The position numbers and the translations under genes were made by a program. A DNA stretch of 64,000 nt from Candidatus Anaerostipes avistercoris (GTDB lineage Bacteria; Bacillota; Clostridia; Lachnospirales; Lachnospiraceae), in the NCBI GenBank assembly GCA_019119895.1, contig DWWD01000023.1, positions 44,255-108,254 of the forward strand, written 5' to 3'. Below the pieces are notes generated by a model. That model was not told the origin of the DNA. It ran no database searches and saw only the letters and a list, made by a program, of their open reading frames with translations. Positions 37,588-46,805 of this stretch are shown piece by piece (position 1 is the stretch's first letter; each line of letters opens with the position of its first letter).

Positions 37588-37671
37588 ACCGTTCCTCCTT
37601 GCTTTCTCAGCCGTTCTCTCCGATCGCAATTTACAACTACAAAACCTGCAAGTTTTTACTTTCTGTATGCT

Positions 37672-37701
37672 AATAATAATACGTTTTGCAATTTTTGTCA
37701 A
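37672..37701 (-). promoter_or_regulatory. Promoter of the acyl-CoA dehydrogenase gene with embedded ATTGCAAAA motif
   Basis: Minus-strand TTGACA (37696-37701) and TATTAT (37673-37678) with a 17-base spacer that contains ATTGCAAAA. A nearly identical arrangement precedes the phosphonatase-like gene at 46836-46861. Two further TTGCA motifs lie at about 37708-37715 and 37748-37753. Confidence 0.6.
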
Positions 37702-37728
37702 TATTTATTGCAAATTATAATAAAATTA

Positions 37729-37759
37729 TTGACTTTTCTTTCAAAAAATTGCATATTAT
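37729..37759 (+). promoter_or_regulatory. Putative promoter of crt
   Basis: TTGACT (37729-37734) and TATTAT (37754-37759), with a rather long 19-base spacer. The ATG follows 46 bases later. Confidence 0.45.
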
Positions 37760-37804
37760 AAGTATAAGAAAAAGTTACCATTCTATAGATAAGGAGGACA
37801 CACT

Positions 37805-38581
37805 ATGAATAATGTAATAATGGAAGTTAATGATGAAATCGCTCTCGTCACAATCAACCGTCCAAAGTCTTTAAATGCTCTGAACAGTGAAACCCTGGCC
37901 GAACTGGATCAATGCTTTGATGAAATCTCCACACGCAAAGATATTAAAGTTCTGATTCTCACCGGATCCGGACAAAAAGCCTTTGTCGCCGGAGCTGACA
38001 TCTCTGAAATGGTAAACGCAACTCCCGCCGAAGGAAGACAAATGGGAATGCTCGCCAAGCAGGCCTTTTTAAAACTTGAGACTATGCCGCAGGTTACGAT
38101 CGCCGCTGTAAACGGATACGCTCTCGGAGGCGGATGTGAAATATCCATGGCCTGCGACATCCGTATCGCGTCTGATAACGCCCGATTCGGCCAGCCGGAA
38201 ACAGGGCTTGGTATTCTTCCTGGTTTCGGCGGTACCCAGCGTCTCGCAAGACTGATTGGAAAAGGCCGCGCAAAAGAACTGATTTTCACCTGTGATCAGA
38301 TTGAAGCACAGGAAGCTTACCGCATTGGTCTGGCAAATAAAGTGGTACCTCAGGATGAACTGATCGATACCTGCAAAAAAATGGCGGCTAAAATTATCAG
38401 CAAAGGCAGCTATGCCATTTCTCTTGCAAAAGAAGCCATTAATACCGGCATGGACACAGATCTTTCCAGCGGTCTTACTCTGGAAGCCGATTTATTCGGT
38501 CTCTCTTTCTCTACACATGATAAAACAGAAGGCATGACCGCATTTTTAGAAAAGCGTAAAGCAGATTTAACTGATTTCTGA
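37805..38581 (+). CDS. crt: Enoyl-CoA hydratase / 3-hydroxyacyl-CoA dehydratase, crotonase type (258 aa)
   Basis: Adds or removes water across the 2,3 bond of acyl-CoA. It shows the oxyanion-hole segments KAFVAGADISEM and NGYALGGGCEISMACDIRIA, and the acid/base pair region ETGLGILPGFGGTQRL. Length is normal for crotonases. GGAGG precedes the ATG; the CoA-transferase gene follows 25 bases later in the same direction. No 3-hydroxybutyryl-CoA dehydrogenase or thiolase is nearby, so crt is a homology-based name rather than proof of the butyrate pathway. Confidence 0.88.
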   Translation: MNNVIMEVNDEIALVTINRPKSLNALNSETLAELDQCFDEISTRKDIKVLILTGSGQKAFVAGADISEMVNATPAEGRQMGMLAKQAFLKLETMPQVTIAAVNGYALGGGCEISMACDIRIASDNARFGQPETGLGILPGFGGTQRLARLIGKGRAKELIFTCDQIEAQEAYRIGLANKVVPQDELIDTCKKMAAKIISKGSYAISLAKEAINTGMDTDLSSGLTLEADLFGLSFSTHDKTEGMTAFLEKRKADLTDF

Positions 38582-38606
38582 TTTTTATACAGGAGGTGTT
38601 CACGAT

Positions 38607-40154
38607 ATGGCAAAAGTAAAAATATTAACAGCCGATCAGGCAGCGGAACTCGTAGCAGACGGTATGACCGTCTCTACTAACGGATTTGTAGCCTGTGATC
38701 TGCCGGAAGAATTGACCTCCGCTTTGGAGGACCGCTTTTTGAAAACAGGTTCGCCAAAAAATCTCACCTATTTCTATGCGGCAGGCCAGGGAAACCGCGA
38801 CGGCAGCGGTGCAGACCATTTTGCCCACGAAGGGATGACCGATACGGTGATTGCCGGACACTATAATATGGCTCCGAAACTCGGCGAACTTATTATGCAA
38901 AATAAAATCAAAGCTTATAACCTTCCCCAGGGAACTTTATCTCAGCTGTACCGGGATATTGCAGCCAAAAAACCCGGTGTATTGACTCATGTCGGACTCC
39001 ACACTTTTGCAGACCCGCGCATCGAAGGCGGAAAATTGAACAGCGCAACCACCGAGGATATTGTTCAGTTAGTAAATATCAACGAAGAAGAACGCCTTCT
39101 CTACAAGGCTTTCCCGATTGATATCGCTCTCATCCGAGCCACATATTCAGACGAGCACGGAAATATCACAATGGAACACGAATGCTGCACAGCCGAAGCT
39201 ACCGCCATTGCACAGGCAGCAAAGAACAGCGGCGGAACTGTTATCGTACAGGTAGAAAAAGTGGTAAAACATGTGGATCCGAAACTTGTAAAGGTTCCCG
39301 GCATCTATGTGGATGCCGTTGTCGTCACAGAAAATAAAGACAACCACGCTCAATGTGTCGGCTGTGAATACGATGGATCCATGACCGGAGATTTTCAGAT
39401 TCCTCAGGGCAGTCTCCACTATCCTTCTTTATCTCCAAAGAAAATCATCGGCCGCAGAGCAGCCATGGAACTGCGAAAAAATTCTATCGTAAATCTCGGA
39501 ATCGGAATTCCGGAATACATATCCATGGTAGCAAGCGAAGAAGGGATCAGCGATTATTTCACATTAACCGTGGAAGCCGGTCCTGTGGGCGGCATTCCGC
39601 AGGGAGGTCCTCAATTTGGAGGTTCTGTAAATGCAGAGGCTATTTTAGATCAGCCTGCTCAGTTTGATTTTTATGACGGAGGCGGAATTGATGATGCCTT
39701 TCTCGGTCTTGCCCAGGCAGATGAGGAAGGAAATATCAATGTATCAAAATTTGGTCCACGCATTGCAGGATGCGGAGGATTCGTCAACATCACTCAAAAT
39801 GCCAAACGAGTATATTTCTGCGGCACATTCACTGCTGGTGGATTAAAATGCTCCACGAAAGACGGCCGTCTGATGATCGAACAGGAAGGGCGGACTAACA
39901 AATTTATTCGCGAAGTGGAACAGATTACTTTCAGCGGCAAATACGCCAATCAAACCAATCAGCCGGTTATGTATATTACTGAACGCGCTGTCTTTGAACT
40001 AAGAAAAGACGGTATTTATCTCACGGAAGTGGCGCCGGGAATCGATATCCAGACACAGATTATCGATCACATGGGCTTTGTTCCAAAAATGAACGGAGCT
40101 CCAAAACTCATGGATGCCCGCATATTTAAAGATACTCCGATGGGATTATCCTGA
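38607..40154 (+). CDS. Family I CoA-transferase, propionate/acetate type (515 aa)
   Basis: Exchanges CoA between an acyl-CoA donor and a carboxylic acid through a glutamyl-CoA intermediate. Fused alpha and beta halves of about 515-520 aa are typical of Pct/YdiF enzymes. The N-terminal half shows GMTVSTNGFVACDLPEEL. The C-terminal half shows VNLGIGIPEYI and TVEAGPVGGIPQGG, whose Glu is the likely catalytic residue. AGGAGG precedes the ATG. Following crt, it would activate the substrate acid without ATP. Substrate preference (propionate, lactate, acrylate, butyrate) cannot be told from sequence. Confidence 0.88.
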   Translation: MAKVKILTADQAAELVADGMTVSTNGFVACDLPEELTSALEDRFLKTGSPKNLTYFYAAGQGNRDGSGADHFAHEGMTDTVIAGHYNMAPKLGELIMQNKIKAYNLPQGTLSQLYRDIAAKKPGVLTHVGLHTFADPRIEGGKLNSATTEDIVQLVNINEEERLLYKAFPIDIALIRATYSDEHGNITMEHECCTAEATAIAQAAKNSGGTVIVQVEKVVKHVDPKLVKVPGIYVDAVVVTENKDNHAQCVGCEYDGSMTGDFQIPQGSLHYPSLSPKKIIGRRAAMELRKNSIVNLGIGIPEYISMVASEEGISDYFTLTVEAGPVGGIPQGGPQFGGSVNAEAILDQPAQFDFYDGGGIDDAFLGLAQADEEGNINVSKFGPRIAGCGGFVNITQNAKRVYFCGTFTAGGLKCSTKDGRLMIEQEGRTNKFIREVEQITFSGKYANQTNQPVMYITERAVFELRKDGIYLTEVAPGIDIQTQIIDHMGFVPKMNGAPKLMDARIFKDTPMGLS

Positions 40155-40197
40155 CACAGCTGATACCATAATGACCCATAAATTTTTCACGTCAGAT

Positions 40198-40227
40198 GCC
40201 GCACGGCCTTTGGATTGGCCGTGCGGC
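40198..40227. terminator. Bidirectional terminator between the CoA-transferase and etfA
   Basis: GCCGCACGGCC (40198-40208) and GGCCGTGCGGC (40217-40227) form a perfect 11-bp stem with an 8-base loop between convergent genes. The T tract is weak on both sides. Confidence 0.7.
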
Positions 40228-40242
40228 ATTCTGTTTCCCTCA

Positions 40243-41262
40243 TTATTCTTTCGACTGCCAGACATCTCTGTCCTTATCGATTTTTTCAATCATATCCTTT
40301 ATAATTTCATTTGCATCCCCCACAATACCATAATCACAATGCTGAAAAATAGCCGCATCAGGATTACTGTTTACTCCGATTATGTGTCCGGCTCTTACCC
40401 CCATCATATGCTGAACTGCCCCCGAAATCCCAAACGCTATGTAAACCCTGGGTTTTACAAGGATTCCAGACTGTCCGATTTGATGTTCCGGCGCTGCCCA
40501 GCCGGCATCTACACACGGCCTTGTAGCTCCAACGCCGGCTCCCAGTTTTTCCGCAAGAACTTCCAGAAGCTCAAAGCCCTCTCTCCCTTTCATTCCCCGT
40601 CCTCCTGCCACTATAATTTCAGCGTCTTCCAACTTTATTTTTTTCTTCTCCTCATCCTGTTTTTCCGCATATGACAATCGTGCATACAGCTTTTTCCAGT
40701 CCGGCTTTACAATAAGGACTTCTCCTTTTCTATTTTCTGTTTTTTTCGCCTGTTTTGCTATTCCAGGCCGCATAGTAACCACTGAAACATCACGCTTCAA
40801 CAATTCAAAATCTGCCATCATAATCCCATCAAACGCCGGTCTTGACGCAGTAAATACCTGCTTCTGTCGGTTAAAAGACAACAAAGCGACATCTGACAGC
40901 CATCCTGCTTTCATTTCAAAGGCAATTTCCGCTCCCAAAATGCGTCCGAACGTTGTGCCCCCAATCAGAACCAATACTGGTTGTTTGTTTTTTATGCATT
41001 CCAGACAGGCCTTTTTATGCCACTCTTTATGCTTCTGCCCCAATACTGCATGTTCTACGCATATGATTTCATCGACCGGATAATCAGAAAGCCTTTCTGC
41101 CTCTTCTCTTAAATTTTTTCCTGTCAGAAGGACTGAAACAGACAGCTGCGCTTCTTTTCCTATTTTGCTTCCCTCTCCTATAAGTTCTATTGTAACCGGC
41201 AGCACTTTCCCATTTTCGGTTTCACCAATTATTACAATACCCCCGCGTTTTCCATATGACAC
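40243..41262 (-). CDS. etfA: Electron transfer flavoprotein alpha subunit (about 339 aa, GTG start)
   Basis: FAD-binding half of the Etf that exchanges electrons with acyl-CoA dehydrogenase. The C-terminal FAD domain shows GAGVGATRPCVDAGWAAPEH, QIGQSG and IAFGISGAVQHMMGV. The N-terminal domain contains an insertion-rich middle (about residues 175-205). AGGAGGTG lies 7 bases before the GTG at 41262, which I prefer to the upstream GTG at 41271. It follows etfB by 15 bases. Confidence 0.9.
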   Translation of the reverse strand: MSYGKRGGIVIIGETENGKVLPVTIELIGEGSKIGKEAQLSVSVLLTGKNLREEAERLSDYPVDEIICVEHAVLGQKHKEWHKKACLECIKNKQPVLVLIGGTTFGRILGAEIAFEMKAGWLSDVALLSFNRQKQVFTASRPAFDGIMMADFELLKRDVSVVTMRPGIAKQAKKTENRKGEVLIVKPDWKKLYARLSYAEKQDEEKKKIKLEDAEIIVAGGRGMKGREGFELLEVLAEKLGAGVGATRPCVDAGWAAPEHQIGQSGILVKPRVYIAFGISGAVQHMMGVRAGHIIGVNSNPDAAIFQHCDYGIVGDANEIIKDMIEKIDKDRDVWQSKE

Positions 41263-41277
41263 TCTGAACACCTCCTA

Positions 41278-42039
41278 TCACAGAACATCCCACTTTTTTA
41301 GGATTTTTACCATCTTTTCCGATGCTTCTCTCGCGTCTTTTCCCGAAAACATGACATTTTTTTCTTTTTTATTTTGCCTTATTTCATATTTCCGTGACTG
41401 TGTTATCCCTGCATTTTGTTCCGGATCTTCTTTCATTTTTATAACATCCACTTTATATTCCCCTGAATACGTCCTGATAATATGCGCAGCCGTCGGATAT
41501 CTGTTTTGGCCTTTTTCCCGAACTGACAGAACCATCGCCGGCATCTCACAGCTAATCTGCCGATCCCCCTCATCTCCTGCACAAACCGCGAAAATCTGTT
41601 TTCCCTCTGTCCAGGTCTTTCTCGCATAGGGAATCAGGGGGATGCGCAAAGTTCCGGATATCACAGCCGCCGCATGCGCTGAATCACCATCCACCGCCTG
41701 CCGGCCGCAAAAAAACAGATCATACATTCCCTTTTCCTCTGCTGTCAGAGCTACCGCCTTTCCGGGATCTTTCACCATATAATCCTGTTTTTTCTCATTT
41801 GTGACCAAAATTGCCTGATGTACCCCATATGTAAGCGCTTCTCTCAGAATATTTTCTGCGGATTTCGGCCCATGCACCATCACATCAACTTCTGCCCCCA
41901 TATCCTCCCCCAGATTGAGAGCTTCCATCAAGAGATTTTTATCACTTTGATTCAGAACGTCTGTATCCTGATAATCCTTTTTTTCTTTCATACCCGGCAC
42001 CTGTTTTAGTATTACGAGAATTTTCTTTTTTACCTCCAT
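41278..42039 (-). CDS. etfB: Electron transfer flavoprotein beta subunit (253 aa)
   Basis: AMP- or FAD-binding partner of EtfA. It shows KKILVILKQVPG at the start and the DLFFCGRQAVDGDSAHAA block, the GRQA-D signature of bifurcating-type and housekeeping EtfB alike. Both subunits diverge noticeably from typical butyrate-pathway Etf at the N-termini. Electron bifurcation is possible but not shown. GGGAG precedes the ATG. Confidence 0.88.
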   Translation of the reverse strand: MEVKKKILVILKQVPGMKEKKDYQDTDVLNQSDKNLLMEALNLGEDMGAEVDVMVHGPKSAENILREALTYGVHQAILVTNEKKQDYMVKDPGKAVALTAEEKGMYDLFFCGRQAVDGDSAHAAAVISGTLRIPLIPYARKTWTEGKQIFAVCAGDEGDRQISCEMPAMVLSVREKGQNRYPTAAHIIRTYSGEYKVDVIKMKEDPEQNAGITQSRKYEIRQNKKEKNVMFSGKDAREASEKMVKILKKWDVL

Positions 42040-42059
42040 AATTTCTCCCTTCTGCTTTC

Positions 42060-42095
42060 AAAACAAGAGCCAGGTCGTTTTACAGACCTGGCTCA
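42060..42095 (-). terminator. Terminator after the first iron alcohol dehydrogenase
   Basis: GAGCCAGGTC (42068-42077) and GACCTGGCTC (42086-42095) form a 10-bp stem. The minus strand continues TTGTTTTG. It separates the alcohol dehydrogenase genes from etfBA. Confidence 0.75.
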
Positions 42096-42114
42096 CAAAA
42101 AACATTGTTTTTTC

Positions 42115-43266
42115 TTAAAACAACGCCTTATAAAGCTGTACGATATCTTCTTTCGTCGGATTTCTCCTTGTATTGGCAGGACTTCCGCTGGCAATCGCGT
42201 CATTGGCCATTTTGTCAATATTGGCGTAGAAATCTCCCTTGTCCACGCCATATTCCTCCAGCGTCTGTATTTTCAGTTTTCTGCATAATTCAGATACGGC
42301 TTTTATAAATTCTCCTGCTCCCTCTTCTGTGTTCATTCCTTCTTTGTAGACACCGATACATTTTGCAAGATCACAAAATCTGTCCGGACATCCTTCGACA
42401 GCAAATCGCAGACATTTATCTAAAAGCATCGCATTGGACAATCCATGAGCAATATGATACAGCGCCCCAATCGGGCGGCTCATCCCATGTATAATGGTTA
42501 CGGAAGAATTATTAAACGCAATACCTGCTTCCAGTGCGGCAATTGCCATCTGTGTTCTCGCTTCCATATTCTCGCCATCTTCATAACAAACGTAAAGATT
42601 TTCAAAAATCCTTGCAACAGCAGATTTTGCAACAGTATCCGTCATTGGAAACGCTTTGACCGAAGTATACGCCTCTACAGCATGGCACAGTGCGTCCAGT
42701 CCTGTAGCTGCTGTGACAGACGGCGGCGCTGTCATCGTGAAAATCGGATCAATGATTGCAAGACTTGCCATGAGGGTCGGTCCCTTTAAAAGCATTTTGA
42801 TATTTTCTTTTGTATTATTGATAATCGTGAACTGCGTTGCCTCACTTCCTGTTCCGGCTGTTGTGGGAATCGCACACATGGCAGGAAGATCATCCATAAT
42901 AATTTTTCCAATATAGTCATTGATACTTCCGCCGGCCGATACAACGGTTCCAATCGCCTTCATGCTGTCAATCGGACTTCCGCCTCCCAGCGCTATCAGA
43001 AAATCACACGCTTCTTCCTGATAAATCACGGCGCCTTTTTCAATCATATAATCACATGGTTCACTGTTGATTTCAGAGTAGATTACATACTCAATCTCTG
43101 CATCATCCAAAACCTCCTGAACCAGATCGATGTTCCCAAGCTTTATCATCATATCATCGGTGACAATCAGTGCTTTTTTCCCCAGCTTTTGCAAACTCTC
43201 TTTGCTTTGATTTAATGCTCCTTCTCCCATAATAATTTTAGAAGGAGTTAAATATTCATTTGCCAT
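42115..43266 (-). CDS. Iron-containing alcohol dehydrogenase, group III (383 aa)
   Basis: NAD(P)-dependent, Fe(II)-dependent dehydrogenase. The cofactor motif is LIALGGGSPIDSMKAIG. The metal region is ATGLDALCHAVEAYTS with HGMSRPIGALYHIAHG, giving the usual Asp and three His ligands. Similar enzymes reduce acetaldehyde, butanal, 1,3-propanediol precursors or sulfo/phosphono-aldehydes. It lies last in the line 45805-42115 with the transporter and phosphonatase-like gene, so I infer it reduces the acetaldehyde product. Gap to the second dehydrogenase is 24 bases. Confidence 0.88.
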   Translation of the reverse strand: MANEYLTPSKIIMGEGALNQSKESLQKLGKKALIVTDDMMIKLGNIDLVQEVLDDAEIEYVIYSEINSEPCDYMIEKGAVIYQEEACDFLIALGGGSPIDSMKAIGTVVSAGGSINDYIGKIIMDDLPAMCAIPTTAGTGSEATQFTIINNTKENIKMLLKGPTLMASLAIIDPIFTMTAPPSVTAATGLDALCHAVEAYTSVKAFPMTDTVAKSAVARIFENLYVCYEDGENMEARTQMAIAALEAGIAFNNSSVTIIHGMSRPIGALYHIAHGLSNAMLLDKCLRFAVEGCPDRFCDLAKCIGVYKEGMNTEEGAGEFIKAVSELCRKLKIQTLEEYGVDKGDFYANIDKMANDAIASGSPANTRRNPTKEDIVQLYKALF

Positions 43267-43290
43267 TCTTCCGCCTCCTTATTTCCGAGC

Positions 43291-44430
43291 CTAATATACA
43301 GATAATAAGATTTCTTTTACCTGTTCCGGAGAGATGTCAACCGGATTATTATCCATACGTCCTTTTGTGAAAGTTCCTTCTACAATCTTATCAATCCCTT
43401 CTTTTGGAACACCAAGAGCGCTTAATCGGATATCGACAATTCCCTCGCTGGTCTTATCCATCCAGTCTTTCAATCCACCATGCTTTTCCAATACAGCAAA
43501 TAAATCATCTGCCAGCACGGTCTTTTCACGGTTGATCTTAGATACTGCATCCAGAGACAATGCACAGGCTAATCCGTGTTCCACTCCATACTGCATGGTA
43601 ATTGGATAACTGATAGAATGGCACGCTGTTGTTCTTGTCTTCGCGAACGCCATACCCGCAAGAAGCGCTCCACGGGACATTCCGGTGCGAAGTTCCAGGT
43701 TTTTCGGGTCTTTGAGTACCTGAGGCAGATATGTCATAATCAGGTCAATTGCTCTTAAGGCAATATCTTTCACTACATAAGTGGTCGGTTTTGCCCAGAA
43801 AGATTCCATTGCATGTGATAATGCATCAAGGCCTGTAGATAATGTGAGTCTTGGCGGGAGAGTCAGAGTAAGATCCGGGATTACAATCGCTTTCTTTGCA
43901 TAGTTCTCCTGACAGTCAATAGAGAACTTGGATACCTTATTTACATCCCAGATGGTCGCAAATCTTGTAACCTCAGATCCTGTCCCTGCCGCAGACGGCA
44001 GCGCGATGATATCAATAAACTGATGCGGCTGTGTATACGTCTTATTTTTCAGTCCATCCGTCACATTATCAAGATCCGGTTTGATCCCTTTTTCTTTAAA
44101 CAGATAGTAAAAAGCACTGATTGCTTTTGCCAGGTCAATTGTACTTCCTCCCCCGATCGCCAGAATCTGTGACGGATTTAAATCGCCAACAATTTCCAAA
44201 GCATCTATAATATCCTGCTGGTTTGGATTTCCCGGGCATTTGCTGACCCATGCAAGGTATCCCGCATCGACCCCTGACTGAATCTCATCTGTAATTCCCC
44301 AGAGATCTGTTGTGAATTTATCACACATCACCAATGTTTTTTTACTTTCATCACAATGATTAATCACATCATGAAGTCCCTGCATATCTGAAAACTCAAT
44401 TTCAACTGCACAATATGGATCATATTTCAT
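43291..44430 (-). CDS. Iron-containing alcohol dehydrogenase, phosphonoacetaldehyde-reductase-like (379 aa)
   Basis: Group III iron dehydrogenase. It shows ILAIGGGSTIDLAKAI for NAD(P), GTGSEVTRFATIWD and the iron-ligand region STGLDALSHAMESFWAKP with HSISYPITMQYGVEHG. This subgroup (long ALPSAAGTGSEVTRFAT segment, W in the ligand helix) resembles 2-hydroxyethylphosphonate-forming (PhpC-like) and sulfoacetaldehyde-reducing enzymes. Next to the HAD phosphonatase and an organophosphate transporter, oxidation of 2-hydroxyethylphosphonate to phosphonoacetaldehyde is a plausible role (inference). AGGAGG precedes the ATG. Confidence 0.82.
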   Translation of the reverse strand: MKYDPYCAVEIEFSDMQGLHDVINHCDESKKTLVMCDKFTTDLWGITDEIQSGVDAGYLAWVSKCPGNPNQQDIIDALEIVGDLNPSQILAIGGGSTIDLAKAISAFYYLFKEKGIKPDLDNVTDGLKNKTYTQPHQFIDIIALPSAAGTGSEVTRFATIWDVNKVSKFSIDCQENYAKKAIVIPDLTLTLPPRLTLSTGLDALSHAMESFWAKPTTYVVKDIALRAIDLIMTYLPQVLKDPKNLELRTGMSRGALLAGMAFAKTRTTACHSISYPITMQYGVEHGLACALSLDAVSKINREKTVLADDLFAVLEKHGGLKDWMDKTSEGIVDIRLSALGVPKEGIDKIVEGTFTKGRMDNNPVDISPEQVKEILLSVY

Positions 44431-44494
44431 AATAAATACCTCCTGCTTATATTTCCGTTCTTTTACTTTTCATACTTTTTCTCTTATCTGCGTT

Positions 44495-45805
44495 TTACTG
44501 TGCCGTTCCGCGAACTTTCATATTCCTTGCCAGAAGCGCCAGTACAACAAGCAGCGCATATAATACCGCAATTGTTACAAACACTGCATTCCAGCTGATT
44601 TCACTTACATATCCAAACAAGATGGACTGTACTGCTGCTCCCATATATGCCGCCCAGTCGAGCAGTCCGGTAGCAGTTCCGGCAAATGCCCTTGTTCCGA
44701 TATCTCCGGCAAACGCCCATACAATTCCATTTACAGAGGAAAAGAATCCTACGAAAAACAGCATTGCTGACGCCGCTCCCTGAGATGTAATATTCGGAAA
44801 AATAATCAGCGATATCACCGATACAACTCCACATACAACCAGCATCGGCTCTCTCCGCCCCTTAAATACTTTATCCGTCAATACCGGCATCAGGAAAAAC
44901 GCAGATGCCTGTCCGATCGGCAGCAGTACAGATGATACGATTCCACTTTCAATATCCATCCCCATCGCTTCATTAAAATATGTCGGAATCCATGTCAGCA
45001 TTCCATACCGTCCGATTCCCGCAATCGCAATGATAAATAAGAAGACACACATCTTCGGTTCTTTAAGCAGACAAATAAATGGATAAACCGCGCCTTTTCC
45101 TTCCAGTTCTTTCATTCTCGCCGCTTCCAGTTTTGCGGCCTCCTGATCCGGCTCTTCAAAATCTTTTAATCCAACAGATTTTGGCTCCGTTTGAACAAAG
45201 AAAATAAATACGATCAAAATAACCAGCATTGGAACCAGCGGCCAGCGGAAAGCTGCTCTCCATCCCATATTGGGAGAAATTCGGTATGCGGCCAATACAG
45301 AGATATATGTCACTACCTGCGCAACACCGGAAGCCGCCGTGATGACTCCGCTTGCAAACCCTCTTTTATCTTTCGGCCACCATTTGTTGCTCATCGCCAT
45401 TCCCGGAGACCACGCCATAGACTGTGCAAACCCGTTGACACCCCACAAAATAGCGATTACGATCAGAGATGTCTGAAAACTGATAATCAGATTCAGTGCT
45501 GCAGATAAAATCACGCCCCATAAGATAAATTTTTTATTGCCGACGATTTCTCCCAGACGCCCTGAAAACAGATGACCGAATCCATAACACCAGAACAGAG
45601 CAGATGAAACCATACCGATTTCTGAATTTGAAGCATTCAAATCTTCTGTCATCAAAGGAATTGCCAGATTCATGTTCTGTCTTCCATTGTAAAAGAAGAG
45701 ATACATAATCGAAAATCCGATCAGCATACGGATGGCGTATTTCCGGAATTTAGCATAATCCTTCGGCGTATATCCGTATGTTTCTGTCTTCTTTTCATTT
45801 TCCAT
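44495..45805 (-). CDS. MFS transporter, organophosphate:phosphate antiporter-like (436 aa)
   Basis: Twelve predicted transmembrane helices. The first loop FFYNGRQNMNLAIPLMTEDL and the helix 4 MAWSPGMAMSNKWWPKDKRG block match the GlpT/UhpT (OPA) subfamily, which exchanges phosphorylated compounds for phosphate. This fits import of a phosphonate. The start is an ATG at 45805 just after AAAGGAGGTGACT. It lies between the phosphonatase-like gene and the alcohol dehydrogenases, all in one direction. Sugar-phosphate uptake is the alternative. Confidence 0.82.
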   Translation of the reverse strand: MENEKKTETYGYTPKDYAKFRKYAIRMLIGFSIMYLFFYNGRQNMNLAIPLMTEDLNASNSEIGMVSSALFWCYGFGHLFSGRLGEIVGNKKFILWGVILSAALNLIISFQTSLIVIAILWGVNGFAQSMAWSPGMAMSNKWWPKDKRGFASGVITAASGVAQVVTYISVLAAYRISPNMGWRAAFRWPLVPMLVILIVFIFFVQTEPKSVGLKDFEEPDQEAAKLEAARMKELEGKGAVYPFICLLKEPKMCVFLFIIAIAGIGRYGMLTWIPTYFNEAMGMDIESGIVSSVLLPIGQASAFFLMPVLTDKVFKGRREPMLVVCGVVSVISLIIFPNITSQGAASAMLFFVGFFSSVNGIVWAFAGDIGTRAFAGTATGLLDWAAYMGAAVQSILFGYVSEISWNAVFVTIAVLYALLVVLALLARNMKVRGTAQ

Positions 45806-45912
45806 AGTCACCTCCTTTTCTTATAATTGTTAAAAGAGGCACCCGATTTCCATCAGGCACCCCTCTTATATTCCGTACCTACAAAACAATATTTATGTTT
45901 TTGTAGTCTTTC

Positions 45913-46758
45913 CTAAATTGTTTCAATGATTCCTTCGCCTGGTCTGATTCCTCTGCGAAGTCTTGGCTCAATTTCATTAAAGATAATTTCCGGTACATAT
46001 TTTACAGATGGAACTAAGAAATCCGGTTTGGAAGCTGCCAGCTCATCATATGTATTACTTCCGCTCGCATATAATCCAATGGTCCAGCATCCCGCATTGT
46101 TTCCGCATTTCATGCCCGCTGCTGTATCATCAATTTTTACTACAGACTCAATCGGGATCACCTTTTCTGTTAATTTGTAAGCACTGAGCATACAATCATA
46201 TACCATAAACGGAGACGGTCTTCCTGGTACTTTTTCTGCATTTGTTACAACATCAAATTTCATTCCATATTTATCTTCCAGAACTTTATTTAAAGCAAGG
46301 GAGTCCTCCTCATAATATCCGGTGTCACATCCGACGAGAATTCCTGCTTCTCTTAACTTATCGATTGCTTCTACTGCTCCATCGATTGGTTTTGCAAGAT
46401 CTTCATCTACAATGTATTTGGACATCAATGGACGAAATGCTGCAAGAACTGCCTCAAAATCGTCTTCATTCCATTCTCTGCCATGCTTTTCTTTCCACTG
46501 ATTGCTGATATACGGATCATTTAACAGCATTCTTAAATGAGTTGGCTTGAATGCCCCCATCGGCTTACGAATTGTAGCCCAGTCACATTCAATATCAAAC
46601 TGACGCAGAGCCTCATAAAATGGAACTACCGGAGCTTTACATCCGCGAAGATCATCTGCCGGCCAGCGATCAGACAAATCGCACGGTCCATCGCAGAATG
46701 TTCCTGCTGTATCCAATACAGCCAATTCAATTTTTCCTGTGTAATGTCTGTTGTACAT
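45913..46758 (-). CDS. phnX: Phosphonoacetaldehyde hydrolase-like HAD protein (phosphonatase, 281 aa)
   Basis: HAD-superfamily enzyme cleaving the C-P bond of phosphonoacetaldehyde to acetaldehyde and phosphate. The first motif is DTAGT (Asp16), i.e. DxAGT; an Ala in place of the usual second Asp marks phosphonatases. The cap segment RKPMGAFKPTHLRML aligns with the PhnX segment holding the Schiff-base lysine, giving Lys71 here, with the following His74 conserved. GCDTGY (motif II) and KIDDTAAGMKCGNNAGCWTI (motif IV) follow. Differences: about 15 extra residues after motif I, and GDTxxD changed to DDTxxG in motif IV. No PhnW gene is nearby. GGAGG precedes the ATG. Confidence 0.8.
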   Translation of the reverse strand: MYNRHYTGKIELAVLDTAGTFCDGPCDLSDRWPADDLRGCKAPVVPFYEALRQFDIECDWATIRKPMGAFKPTHLRMLLNDPYISNQWKEKHGREWNEDDFEAVLAAFRPLMSKYIVDEDLAKPIDGAVEAIDKLREAGILVGCDTGYYEEDSLALNKVLEDKYGMKFDVVTNAEKVPGRPSPFMVYDCMLSAYKLTEKVIPIESVVKIDDTAAGMKCGNNAGCWTIGLYASGSNTYDELAASKPDFLVPSVKYVPEIIFNEIEPRLRRGIRPGEGIIETI

Positions 46759-46805
46759 AATAGTTACCTCCTTTTTTCTTCCGTTCCTTCTGTTGTTTCT
46801 GTAAG

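Noticed and set aside
45829..45868. Hairpin between the phosphonatase-like and transporter genes as a terminator
   Set aside because: AAGAGG/CCTCTT arms exist, but the inner bases do not pair well; the evidence is too weak to separate the two genes.
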